64,000 nucleotides of DNA from NCBI GenBank assembly GCA_028687435.1, contig JAQUAF010000016.1, positions 16,766-80,765 on the forward strand, given 5' to 3'. Below the pieces are notes generated by a model. That model was not told the DNA's origin. It did no database searches and worked only from the letters and a program-made list of their open reading frames with translations. Of this stretch, positions 43,704 to 52,434 are shown in pieces; within the stretch, counting starts at the first letter, position 1, and each line of letters begins with the position of its first letter. The stretch is from Verrucomicrobiia bacterium. GTDB lineage: Bacteria > Verrucomicrobiota > Verrucomicrobiia > JABWAM01. The translations under genes and the position numbers were made by a program.

Positions 43704-44836
43704 TGACCGGAAAAGAAAAAGTATTGGTGACAGGCGGCGCGGGATTCATTGGTTCGCATACGGTCCGCCAGCTTCTGGCCGCCGGTTATGCCGTCAGAGC
43801 GCTGGATAATTTGTCGCCCCCTGTGCATGAGGGCAATCATGAATGGCCTTCCTGGCTGCCGGACGAAGTCGAGCGGTTGGAGGGGGATGTCCGCCGTCCG
43901 GAGGATTGGGCGGCCGCGCTTGAAGGGGTGGATTTTGTCATCCATCTTGCCGCGTATCAGGATCTGCTGCCTGATTTCTCCAAGTTTTTCAGCGTCAATG
44001 CCACGGGCACCGCCCTGCTTTATGAGACAATTGTGGCGCGCAAGCTGCCTGTGCGCAAGGTGTTGATTGCCAGCTCCCAATTCGTCTATGGCGAAGGCCA
44101 GGGACTCTGCGCCGCTCACGGGGAAGTGTCTTTGCCGGGAAGGAATCCCGATGCCCTTGAAAAGGGGCTTTGGGAACCGGTTTGTCCGCTTTGCGGCGGA
44201 CCGGTTGAAACGCAGCCTTTGAGGGAAAACCATGCCGCGCCAAACAACCAATACGCCATTTCCAAATATTCACAGGAACTGACAGCCATCGCCATCGGAC
44301 GCAATTACGGCATTCCCAGCGTGGCCCTGCGTTATTCGATTGTTCAAGGGCCGCACCAATCCTTTCGCAACGCTTATTCCGGAGTGATGCGCGTTTTCAC
44401 GCTTCAATTGTTGAACGGCCAGCGTCCCACGGTTTTTGAGGACGGCAGCCAGAAGCGGGACTTCGTGAATGTCACGGATGTGGCCGGAGCCAATCTTTTG
44501 GTGTTGAAAAATCCGGAGGCCGATTACCAGGTATTCAATGTCGGAGGGGGCAAGGCATGGACGGTGGTTGATTTTGCGCGTTTGGCGGCGGAAGTGACGG
44601 GAAGGAAGATTGAGCCCCGGATTACCGGTGAATACCGGGTGGGGGATACCCGGCACAGTTTTTCGGACATCTCGAAAATTCAGCGCCTCGGTTGGCAGCC
44701 TTCCAAAACCGTGCGCGAAAGCATTGAAGAGTATTCCTCCTGGATCACCAGTCAGCGTTTGGAAATTGATTATGTCGGCGAAGCCTTGCGCAACCTCAGA
44801 ACCTCGGGCATTCTCAAACGCCCTTCCCCTGTATGA
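43703..44836 (+). CDS. NAD-dependent sugar epimerase, dTDP-L-rhamnose 4-epimerase-like
   Basis: 377 residues, extended SDR. Dinucleotide motif TGGAGFIGSH (10-19). Active-site Tyr and Lys in NNQYAISKYSQE. An unusual CPLCGGPVETQPL segment with a C-x-x-C precedes the active site, as seen in enzymes of the dTDP-L-rhamnose 4-epimerase type. ATG 43703 starts on the kinase stop codon (TGATG). It probably makes a nucleotide sugar for the surface polysaccharide. Confidence 0.85.
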   Translation: MTGKEKVLVTGGAGFIGSHTVRQLLAAGYAVRALDNLSPPVHEGNHEWPSWLPDEVERLEGDVRRPEDWAAALEGVDFVIHLAAYQDLLPDFSKFFSVNATGTALLYETIVARKLPVRKVLIASSQFVYGEGQGLCAAHGEVSLPGRNPDALEKGLWEPVCPLCGGPVETQPLRENHAAPNNQYAISKYSQELTAIAIGRNYGIPSVALRYSIVQGPHQSFRNAYSGVMRVFTLQLLNGQRPTVFEDGSQKRDFVNVTDVAGANLLVLKNPEADYQVFNVGGGKAWTVVDFARLAAEVTGRKIEPRITGEYRVGDTRHSFSDISKIQRLGWQPSKTVRESIEEYSSWITSQRLEIDYVGEALRNLRTSGILKRPSPV

Positions 44837-44942
44837 GCGATGAATTGTTTCCGGGCATGATTCTCTTTGGTTGCGGTCTGCAACAGCCGCAACCACCACC
44901 GGATCGGCGGAAAAAAGGGAGGCATTATCCATTGGCTGGCTG

Positions 44943-46376
44943 ATGGCAACGGAAAAGGACCCTTTTATCATGCGTTTTCAATCGCTCGCCTCAAAAGTTT
45001 TTTGGTGGCAACAGGCCGCCAATGTGCTGACTTTTGGCCGGTCCATTCTGTTGATGTGCCTGATCAGCGCCGAAGGTTATGGAACCTTTGCGCTGGCCAG
45101 CGTGTTGCTTTCGTATTTTTCAATTTTGCGCAGCTTTGATTTTCGCGCCCCGGTTGTGACGGCGCCGGAGGCGCATCAGCGGTTGTTGCGAACGCAATAC
45201 GCGGTGGAGACGGGCCTTTGCCTTGTCAACATTGTCTTGTTTGCGATCGCGACGCCGCTTCTGGCGCGATGGTATCAGAATTCCCTGCTTCTGGTGACGG
45301 GAGCCTTGCTTTTGGCGGACGGGGTGGATGGCTGCGCCGGCACGCCCCTGTATCTCACGGAACGGGCGTTGGAGTTTCCATACCTCACACGGCTCAAAGC
45401 GATGATCGGTTATTTTTCCTTTGCGATCTGCCTGGTCTTGGCGTGGTTTGGTTGGGGCGCATGGGCCCTGGCGGTGGATCGGATGGTGGTTTCCTCCCTG
45501 GTGGCCCTCTGCATTTGGCGGCGCAAAGTCTGGTCGCCGGGCTTTGCTTTTGATCGGGAAAGTTTTCGTTATCTTTTGAATTTTGGCGGCGCCTTGTTTT
45601 TTGCCGGTTTGTGGGGGAAAATCCTGTTTGGATTCGATATTTTTCTTGTGGGCACCCTGCTGGGTGAAACGTCCGCGGGTTTCTATTCCCGCGCCCAGGT
45701 TTTCGCGCGCCTGCCGATGGATCTTGGCACGGGTTTTCTCGGATTGATGGCTCTTGCCCTTTACGCAGCCGCCCGGAGGGAATCCAACGAACAGACTTAT
45801 CAGCGCTATGAAATGATGAGCGCCAACATCGCCCGCATCAGCATGTGGATGGCGGGTGGAATCGCCCTGGCGCTGGATCAAGCCCTGCCGTTTCTTTTGA
45901 AAAAAAAGGGTCAGGAGTGGTTGCCCATGGTCCCGATTTTTTGGGCCCTGTTGCCCTATGCGGTGGGACGGCCGCTGTTCCAAAACGCGGCCCAATGCAT
46001 CACCTCTTTGCATGAACAGAGGTTTTTTCTATTGGTCGTGTCAGTCTTGAGCGTGATTTACGGGGCCCTTCTGATTTGGTTGGTAAAGGTGAGTATTTTG
46101 TGGACTGCCGCAGCCAGCGGACTGGTATTGATCATCGGGTTCTTCTGGCTGGAACACCGGCTTCACCGGCGATTGGGGGGCACGAGTTGGCGGACCGCGT
46201 TGATGCCTCTGCTATTGCTGGCCGCGGCATTGGCTTTGCGGCTCGGATTGGACCGGCTTTCCCTGGACGCGGCGTGGAAAATGACCGCGATCGTCATCCT
46301 GGGCCTGGTTTATACCGCCGCCGCCTATGGCGAATGGCGCTTCCACTGCCATAAAAAGATCGGCCTGGAGACGTAA
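44943..46376 (+). CDS. Wzx-like oligosaccharide flippase (MATE/MOP fold)
   Basis: 477 residues, about 12 hydrophobic segments. The opening FWWQQAANVLTFGRSILLMC and the segment LFGFDIFLVGTLLGETSAGF, then YSRAQVFARLPMDLG, match polysaccharide-transport proteins that flip lipid-linked repeat units across the inner membrane. Start at 44943 (MATEKDPF); the reading from 44871 adds unlikely residues. It ends seven bases before the stop of the convergent acetyltransferase. Confidence 0.88.
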   Translation: MATEKDPFIMRFQSLASKVFWWQQAANVLTFGRSILLMCLISAEGYGTFALASVLLSYFSILRSFDFRAPVVTAPEAHQRLLRTQYAVETGLCLVNIVLFAIATPLLARWYQNSLLLVTGALLLADGVDGCAGTPLYLTERALEFPYLTRLKAMIGYFSFAICLVLAWFGWGAWALAVDRMVVSSLVALCIWRRKVWSPGFAFDRESFRYLLNFGGALFFAGLWGKILFGFDIFLVGTLLGETSAGFYSRAQVFARLPMDLGTGFLGLMALALYAAARRESNEQTYQRYEMMSANIARISMWMAGGIALALDQALPFLLKKKGQEWLPMVPIFWALLPYAVGRPLFQNAAQCITSLHEQRFFLLVVSVLSVIYGALLIWLVKVSILWTAAASGLVLIIGFFWLEHRLHRRLGGTSWRTALMPLLLLAAALALRLGLDRLSLDAAWKMTAIVILGLVYTAAAYGEWRFHCHKKIGLET

Positions 46377-46383
46377 AGGCAAT

Positions 46384-46926
46384 TCACATAAAAAGCGGAT
46401 GGGCCGATTGGGAAAATTGAATTTCCGTTTCACGGCGATGTCCCACAACCCGGGCCGGATTGCCGGCCACCACCTCCCACGGCGCAACCGATTTTACCAC
46501 CACCGCGCCGGCGGCCACCACCGCGCCCTTGCCAATGGTGACTCCCTTCAAAATGATGGCATGCGAGGCAATCCAAGCCCCATCTTCAATGCGGATGGGC
46601 GCGGTGCGCATGCGAAAATCGGGAGAGTTAATATCGTGATCGGCAGTATGGAGGCTCACGCGGTGGGCTAAAACGACATGCCTGCCGATTTCAATGGCAT
46701 CGGAAGCGTTGAGCAGGCAATCGGGATTGACGGCGCTCATTTCGCCAATATGGATACGGTTGATGCAATTGCCCATGAGAACAAGCCCCGCAAAAAGATG
46801 CGCACCGTTGTCGATCCTCATTTTTAGCGCCGTCCGGTACCAGAGGAGGCGAAACGCATGCCACGGCACGCGATTCACGACATGGTTGGTTAAATAGTAA
46901 ATCAAGTAAAAACAAAAGGTTTTCAT
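46384..46926 (-). CDS. left-handed beta-helix O-acetyltransferase
   Basis: 180 residues from ATG 46926. Hexapeptide repeats occupy the second half; His120-like residues in SLHTADHDINSPDF and the end GAVVAAGAVVVKSVAPWEVV, then AGNPARVVG, are the standard signature of CAT/maa-type acetyltransferases that use acetyl-CoA. The first 30 residues are aromatic and may touch the membrane. It follows the methyltransferase by eight bases in the same direction; the two may decorate the same glycan. Confidence 0.85.
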   Translation of the reverse strand: MKTFCFYLIYYLTNHVVNRVPWHAFRLLWYRTALKMRIDNGAHLFAGLVLMGNCINRIHIGEMSAVNPDCLLNASDAIEIGRHVVLAHRVSLHTADHDINSPDFRMRTAPIRIEDGAWIASHAIILKGVTIGKGAVVAAGAVVVKSVAPWEVVAGNPARVVGHRRETEIQFSQSAHPLFM

Positions 46927-46934
46927 GATGGATT

Positions 46935-47726
46935 TTACTGCGGTTTGCGAAGGCATCCGCGAAAACGGAGGCCAAACCAAAAAGCCAGAAGGGAATTTTC
47001 GAGCCATGGCAAACGATCAACCAAACGATTGGGAAAAGTGCAAAAGCGGGTGTAGGGGCGCACCTTTCCATCGAAGCCAACCTTGCGAAAAATCCGATTG
47101 ATCGAAAAGGGGGAAGGCTTGTTGACGTGACAGGGAGCATGATCAATTTTGAACCATGGACGGTTGGTCCATTTGAGCGCGCGCAATAGAGCGAGCAAGG
47201 GATTCAAAAGGAGGCAAAACCATTCAGCCACAATATTGGCGGAGGTGTGAAGAACCAGAATGCCGTTCGGCTTCAATACGCGAAAAATTTCACGGATGAC
47301 AGCTTCTTCGTTTTCCTGCGGTATGTGCTCCAGAACCTCGATAAAAATCACACGATCAAAAGAAGCGTCGGAAAAGGGGAGATTTTCAACGACTCCAAGA
47401 ACCGAAAGCTTTTGAAAAGATGAGGCCCGAAGAATGGCCTTCCGGCTGAAATCCAGTCCCACGACCGAACAACCGGATTCCGCAAGCCATTGGCTGAACA
47501 CACCGTTGCCGCAACCCAAGTCCAAAATTTTTTCGCCGGGAATCCCCCCGAAAAATTCCATGAAAAAATCTTTTTCCTCGGGGCTCCATCCATCCGCCAG
47601 ATTTTGGCCGTCGTTTTCATTCAGCGCCACAAGATCCAAGGATTTTGCCTTGGGGGCTGAGAACGAAAAATGGCCGAAATTCATCATGTTCAAGTGTTGC
47701 ACACGAGCCGGATGGTGTAAATCCAT
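46935..47726 (-). CDS. class I SAM-dependent methyltransferase
   Basis: 263 residues from ATG 47726. Motif I ILDLGCGNGVFSQWL, motif II VVGLDFSRKAI, then DRVIFIEVLEHIPQENEEAV and RVLKPNGILVLHTSA. This is the Rossmann-fold type used on sugars, lipids or quinones; small aromatic C-terminus. Longer readings to 47846 or 47909 would run into the divergent gene's start, so the shorter start is preferred, though 47846 cannot be excluded. Confidence 0.82.
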   Translation of the reverse strand: MDLHHPARVQHLNMMNFGHFSFSAPKAKSLDLVALNENDGQNLADGWSPEEKDFFMEFFGGIPGEKILDLGCGNGVFSQWLAESGCSVVGLDFSRKAILRASSFQKLSVLGVVENLPFSDASFDRVIFIEVLEHIPQENEEAVIREIFRVLKPNGILVLHTSANIVAEWFCLLLNPLLALLRALKWTNRPWFKIDHAPCHVNKPSPFSINRIFRKVGFDGKVRPYTRFCTFPNRLVDRLPWLENSLLAFWFGLRFRGCLRKPQ

Positions 47727-47844
47727 ATTGAATATCGCGCGGTTTTCAACATCGAAATCCGAGAATATTCTTGTACAAACAGCGGGGAAGAATGAATCTT
47801 GCCATGGCCGATGGCGGGCGTGAAAAACTCGCGTTTGGCTGATC

Positions 47845-49659
47845 ATGAGAGCTTCTTCGCAAACCATTGCCACGAATGTTGGATGGACAGCCCGTTTGTT
47901 TGGGGCCATTCGCCATCCGGGGGTATGGTTTGCCGCCGTGGCGGCGGCGCTTGTGTGGGGGGGGTGGGGCTGGTGGGGGATGGGGGTTTATGGCGACCCG
48001 GCGCTGGACCTGACCGATGCGTTGCGATATCATCAAGGAGATATTCCCTTTCGGGATTATCTGCCAACCTACAGTGTTTTGCATATCCTGCTGTCGGGTC
48101 CCCTGTTTGCCTTGGGAACGGCCTGCTTTCCCACCATATGGATCCTGACAGCCATGGGAATTTTGTGGCAAGGGTGGATGATCGGACGTCTGATCCGATC
48201 CGCCCTTCCGCCTTTTTTGTTCATTGCCAGCGGCGGCTTGTTTCTCTCCACGGTGGCCTTCGCCCCGAACAACGCCAAACTGATGCTTGGATATTCCGCA
48301 TCCGGCTTTTTGGGAACCTTGCTCTGGACCGCCCTGCTTGCCTGTTGGTGGCGAACGCCGCTTGACGGCCGTCGCTGGGGATTTGGGGGGGCCATCCTGG
48401 GACTTGTCCTTTTTACAAAAATTGACCTTGGCTTGACCGCCATCGCCTGTTTCTTGTTTTTGGCCCTTGTTTTTTTCCGTCGCGATCCGCGGGGAATTTT
48501 CCTCTGCGGCGGAACTGTGCTGTTGGTCGGCGCGATGCTGACAGGATGGGTGCTGTTGCAAGGAGGGAAATGGGATTTGTTTTGGGGGGCTACCGCGGAA
48601 TGTTTCGGCCAGGTTTCACTTATTCGCGACCCGACCCTGACCCGCCGTTTTTTATTGATGGCGGTCTGGGGAGCGGCCTGCCTGTTGCTGCAGGTCCTGC
48701 CGCGCACCCGTTCGTTCTGGCTGCGGTCGGAAGCGAAATGGATTCCCTGGCTGCTGTGGCTGCTGCCTTTGGCCTTGCTGGTCGATGCATGGCGCGGTTG
48801 GGAAACGGGATCGCTGAAACGGCTTTTGTTTTTCAATCAGGCAATGGCGTTTGCGGGAACCATGGTCGGAACGCGTTTTGCCGCAGCCATGATCCGGCGG
48901 CGGTCATTTTTTGCGGCGGCTCGGTTGCTCCCGCCGCGCTGGGGGGTTCTCCTGGTTGTAAGCGGCATGGGCTTGTTTCGAACGGCCATCACGGGATGGT
49001 ATCCGTTGAATTATTATCAACCGCCGATGCTTGTGTTGATCGTCATGTGGTTGGGAGCATTGTCTAAACGGGCGGAAGCCCGGGCTGGAATGAAGACACG
49101 GCGGTCATCTTTGATTTTGCAAACAGCCTGGATTTTGGCGTTGGCCGCCAGCCTGGCCGTGGCCTGGCGCGGTTGTGTGGAAAAAAAACATCCCTCTTTG
49201 ACCGTGCGGACGCCTTTCGGTTCCGTGGTCATGATCGGCGAAGAAACGCTGTTGAGGGATGTTCAGACTGTGTTAACCAAGCTGGCGGACGTTTCGCCGG
49301 AGGATCGGCTGTTATGCACCTATGAACCCTCTCTGCAATTGTTAACCGGGATGCGATCTTCGGCTTTTTACACCTATTTTCATCGGTTGGCGGCTTGTGG
49401 CAAGTATCGTGAACAACGGGAAAGAGAGTGCGAGGAATTTTTTCGCCGTCATCCGCCCCGTTTTGTGCTGGAACAACAGGGCAAGGCCGTTTTCTCGCGT
49501 GTCTTTGGCCCCGATTACGGCGCCGGGATTGCCGCTCTCATGGCCAGCCAATATCGACAGTTGCCAATAACCCGCGACTTGAAATTATGGGAAAGAGCGG
49601 CGCCCGATGTCCCTTCACGGAGGATTGTTCCCGCCGATTTTCCGTCTTCCCAACCATGA
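47845..49659 (+). CDS. polytopic membrane protein, GT-C-like
   Basis: 604 residues with ten or more hydrophobic segments (VWFAAVAAALVWGGWGWWGM, later LLLWLLPLALLV). The first large periplasmic loop contains YGDPALDLTDAL and YHQGDIPFRDY, acidic motifs as in GT-C glycosyltransferases that use polyprenyl-linked sugars; the C-terminal 130 residues are soluble. The layout resembles PMT/ArnT-type enzymes, but the match is weak. Lies within the polysaccharide region between a methyltransferase and the second acylation module. Confidence 0.7.
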   Translation: MRASSQTIATNVGWTARLFGAIRHPGVWFAAVAAALVWGGWGWWGMGVYGDPALDLTDALRYHQGDIPFRDYLPTYSVLHILLSGPLFALGTACFPTIWILTAMGILWQGWMIGRLIRSALPPFLFIASGGLFLSTVAFAPNNAKLMLGYSASGFLGTLLWTALLACWWRTPLDGRRWGFGGAILGLVLFTKIDLGLTAIACFLFLALVFFRRDPRGIFLCGGTVLLVGAMLTGWVLLQGGKWDLFWGATAECFGQVSLIRDPTLTRRFLLMAVWGAACLLLQVLPRTRSFWLRSEAKWIPWLLWLLPLALLVDAWRGWETGSLKRLLFFNQAMAFAGTMVGTRFAAAMIRRRSFFAAARLLPPRWGVLLVVSGMGLFRTAITGWYPLNYYQPPMLVLIVMWLGALSKRAEARAGMKTRRSSLILQTAWILALAASLAVAWRGCVEKKHPSLTVRTPFGSVVMIGEETLLRDVQTVLTKLADVSPEDRLLCTYEPSLQLLTGMRSSAFYTYFHRLAACGKYREQRERECEEFFRRHPPRFVLEQQGKAVFSRVFGPDYGAGIAALMASQYRQLPITRDLKLWERAAPDVPSRRIVPADFPSSQP

Positions 49660-49802
49660 ATGGCTTTGCAGGGAATTTTCCATGAGTTTCAGCGCAAAAA
49701 GACGCTCATATTCGCAGATTGAAAAAATCAGAATTTTGGCCGGTCTTTGCAAGTGTCCAGCCAGGCCGAAGCAAAAAATCCGGCAAGTCTGGCGGGCGGC
49801 AT

Positions 49803-51041
49803 TCACGGCGCGCATCCAACGGCCTGCCGCAGCAGCCACGGCACATCGCTGAGCGGATAAACAAAAAAGATCCAGCAAAAACTGACGTAGGCAAAGGTAA
49901 GAGCCCGCCTGCCCCATAAACCAAAACCGGACAAAACCCGGTTTTTGCCGGGCGGACGCCAGCGGTGAAGCATCATGACCACGGCAATGCCCGCGCCATG
50001 CAACAGGCCGAAAACAACATAATTGGCGGTGTTGCCATGCCAGATTCCAATGATCAGGAAGCAAACCATGATGGCCAGCGCCGGATTCCATAATTTTGCG
50101 CCTTTGGAGTAGCGGCGGGTCAGGACAAGATTAAGCGGATAAAAGACATAAGTCCGAAGCCAGCCGGTCAGGGTCATGTGCCACTTGCTCCAAAAATCCT
50201 GCAAATTGGCCGCATAAAAAGGGCGGTCGAAATTTTCCGGAAGCGCAATGCCAAAAAGCCGTCCCATCCCGATCGCTATATCGGTATAACCGGAAAAATC
50301 AGCGTAAAGGTAGATGGAGTAATTGACACAGGCCGCAACCAAGAGCAGCGGCGCCCATGGACCGGCGGGTTCCAGACTGCCCAAGGCATAAACCGAAATG
50401 GGGCCGGCGATCAGGACTTTCTTGGCCAGCCCCTTGACGATGCGGGTCATGGCCTGGAGCAAAACCGTTCCATCCAAAGAAGGAGGATTTTGCAAATCGC
50501 GCGCGAAATCCTCATATCGATTAATCGGTCCGGCAACAGCGGGCGGACAGAAAAACAGGTAGTTCAGGAAGGTCAGCAATCGCACCTCAGGCAGCCGGCC
50601 GTTTTGATAATCCGCCAAGACATGCATCGCGCGAAAACAAAAATAGGAAACCCCCAACAATATCTTCAAATCCACGATTCCCAGCCAGCTTTTCAGGGTG
50701 CGCACCCAGATTCCGCCGCGATATACATGAGGCAGCCAGTCCGGATAATCATATTTGGCCAAAGCCATTATTCCCGCCATGAACAACAATCCCCACACCC
50801 CCCAACCGGCGCGTTTTCCGGATTGAAGGATCAAGAGGAAAAAGATGCCCGCCATCACCAAGGCAACCAGCGCCCCCATCCATTTTCCACCGGCAAAAAA
50901 AATCAACATCCCCATATTTGCCGCCAAAAACATCCAGGGACGGCATTTTTCACCCCGGCCCGCCTTCCAGATCTGGCCAAGCGCCAAGGCAACCGCCACC
51001 ATCGGAACCAGAAAAAATGGATTGAGCAGGGATTCAAACAT
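49803..51041 (-). CDS. second MBOAT-family membrane O-acyltransferase
   Basis: 412 residues, about ten membrane segments. Conserved blocks: RPFYAANLQDFWSKWHMTLT with the first His, and IIGIWHGNTANYVVFG with the catalytic His. FSGYTDIAIGMGRLFGI is the usual strand before the active site. It is clearly a different paralogue from the one at 40452. It starts three bases after the microprotein gene, which overlaps the SGNH-like gene, forming a second acylation module in the order SGNH, microprotein, MBOAT. Confidence 0.92.
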   Translation of the reverse strand: MFESLLNPFFLVPMVAVALALGQIWKAGRGEKCRPWMFLAANMGMLIFFAGGKWMGALVALVMAGIFFLLILQSGKRAGWGVWGLLFMAGIMALAKYDYPDWLPHVYRGGIWVRTLKSWLGIVDLKILLGVSYFCFRAMHVLADYQNGRLPEVRLLTFLNYLFFCPPAVAGPINRYEDFARDLQNPPSLDGTVLLQAMTRIVKGLAKKVLIAGPISVYALGSLEPAGPWAPLLLVAACVNYSIYLYADFSGYTDIAIGMGRLFGIALPENFDRPFYAANLQDFWSKWHMTLTGWLRTYVFYPLNLVLTRRYSKGAKLWNPALAIMVCFLIIGIWHGNTANYVVFGLLHGAGIAVVMMLHRWRPPGKNRVLSGFGLWGRRALTFAYVSFCWIFFVYPLSDVPWLLRQAVGCAP

Positions 51042-51044
51042 GCG

Positions 51045-51164
51045 TCAAAAAAGTGAATAGACAAACGCCCGCCCGATTCCAAGGGCTTGTTGCGCCTGCC
51101 ACATTGCAACAATGAGCAGATAGATCAACACAAGCAAAAGAATGCGAAAAAAAGGATGTTTCAT
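51045..51164 (-). CDS. second single-TM microprotein ending in FxYxxF (DltX-like)
   Basis: 39 residues: MKHPFFRILLLVLIYLLIVA, one membrane helix to about residue 22, then GIGRAFVYSLF. Its ATG overlaps the SGNH stop (ATGA) and its stop is three bases before the MBOAT ATG. The end F34-x-Y36-x-x-F39 matches that of the 41618 microprotein although the rest is unrelated. Too short for usual gene calls. Confidence 0.72.
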   Translation of the reverse strand: MKHPFFRILLLVLIYLLIVAMWQAQQALGIGRAFVYSLF

Positions 51165-52234
51165 TGCATGAGCAGGGGGGCAATTCTCCGGCAAAGGACC
51201 TCTGCCATTTTTGCGGCGCCCGAAGGGGTGAAGTGCAATCCGTCGTACGAATCGACGCCATAGGGCAGATCCATATCGCAAAGGTCGATGACCGGCACGC
51301 CCTGGCGTTGATATTGTGGCAGCAGGGATTCACGATAAAAACGCTGATCCGCCTGATAAAGAGTGGGGGGGGAAACCAGGACATAAGCGGCGCCTTGCGA
51401 TTTTGCCACCCGATGCATGACCACTGGAATGGCAGCCAGCGTATTGGTCGCATTGATCAAACAGGGTTTTGCATATGCCGCCAAAGGAGCGGCAAAAGCC
51501 TCGCGCATCGAGGATTCCTGGCGGGCATAATCTCCGGGCTTGCTCACCAATGGCGGCAGGCCAATCGCCCGGCAGGCGGAGGTCATCGCGTTTCCCAACC
51601 ATAAAACCCATCCCTTGGGCGCTGTTCGCGGCAAAGCGGGGGATTCGCGGACCTCCCGATAACGGGCGGCAAGGGTTTCCATGAGCGGTTTTTCAAGCGC
51701 CTCTTTGTCCGGATAATCAAAGGCTGCCAGCCGCAAAGGAATTTCACGGCCTATTTCGGGAAAAATTTTCAGTTCTGTTCCCCAAAAGGAACCGGTCGTG
51801 GGACCATGCAAAATCAGATCCGGTTGTTGCTTCATCACCTTAAGCAAAACCGCCAAATCGGCCCAAATGGCGCCATAATTGATGCCCAGATTGGCCACCC
51901 GAACCCGCTGTCCCTGTCTTGAAAAATACTTTTCAATGTGGAACGACAGGGCCGCCCGCCCCCAAATATCATGGCGGTGGCGAAAATCCATATAAGCGCC
52001 GCGTTGATCGCATCCCCACCCGGCCATGGTTGAGCTGCCCAAAACAACAATCAATTTTTCCTTCCCTTTGGGACGATTGATATCGTGGCACCACAATTGG
52101 CGGTATCCGGGAAAAAGCGGGGCAAATCCCCAAACCCGATCCCCTTCCGTCATCCGCCCAAGGAAACTTGTGATGCCCAGCAGAGGCAGGGTGACGCCAA
52201 GCCACAAGAGAATCAATCGCACAGATGGTTTCAT
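51161..52234 (-). CDS. second SGNH-like protein of an acylation module
   Basis: 357 residues. N-terminal membrane segment (about 5-24), then a periplasmic domain with VVLGSSTMAGWG (GSST at 66-69, in place of GDS) and YDGLHFTPSGAAKMAE near the C-terminus, where Asp and His complete the triad. Thus it is an SGNH-like acyltransferase partner, but the first block has Ser where Asp is usual. A T-rich stretch with TATTAA lies about 20 bases upstream of the start. Confidence 0.72.
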   Translation of the reverse strand: MKPSVRLILLWLGVTLPLLGITSFLGRMTEGDRVWGFAPLFPGYRQLWCHDINRPKGKEKLIVVLGSSTMAGWGCDQRGAYMDFRHRHDIWGRAALSFHIEKYFSRQGQRVRVANLGINYGAIWADLAVLLKVMKQQPDLILHGPTTGSFWGTELKIFPEIGREIPLRLAAFDYPDKEALEKPLMETLAARYREVRESPALPRTAPKGWVLWLGNAMTSACRAIGLPPLVSKPGDYARQESSMREAFAAPLAAYAKPCLINATNTLAAIPVVMHRVAKSQGAAYVLVSPPTLYQADQRFYRESLLPQYQRQGVPVIDLCDMDLPYGVDSYDGLHFTPSGAAKMAEVLCRRIAPLLMQ

Positions 52235-52434
52235 GAAAGGGAGGATGTCTTTTTAATAACGTATTTTGAACCGGCGAAACAAGAAACTTCAAACAGCCAG
52301 TCGGACATATGCTTGTCGGGACGCCTGATTTCATCGCGACAAAAAAATGTGCGGCCGGATTATTGGATGTCGCGGAGGCGAAACCGCGGTCTGTTCTTCG
52401 CGCGAATGGTGTTTTTCAAAAAACATCATTCGTT

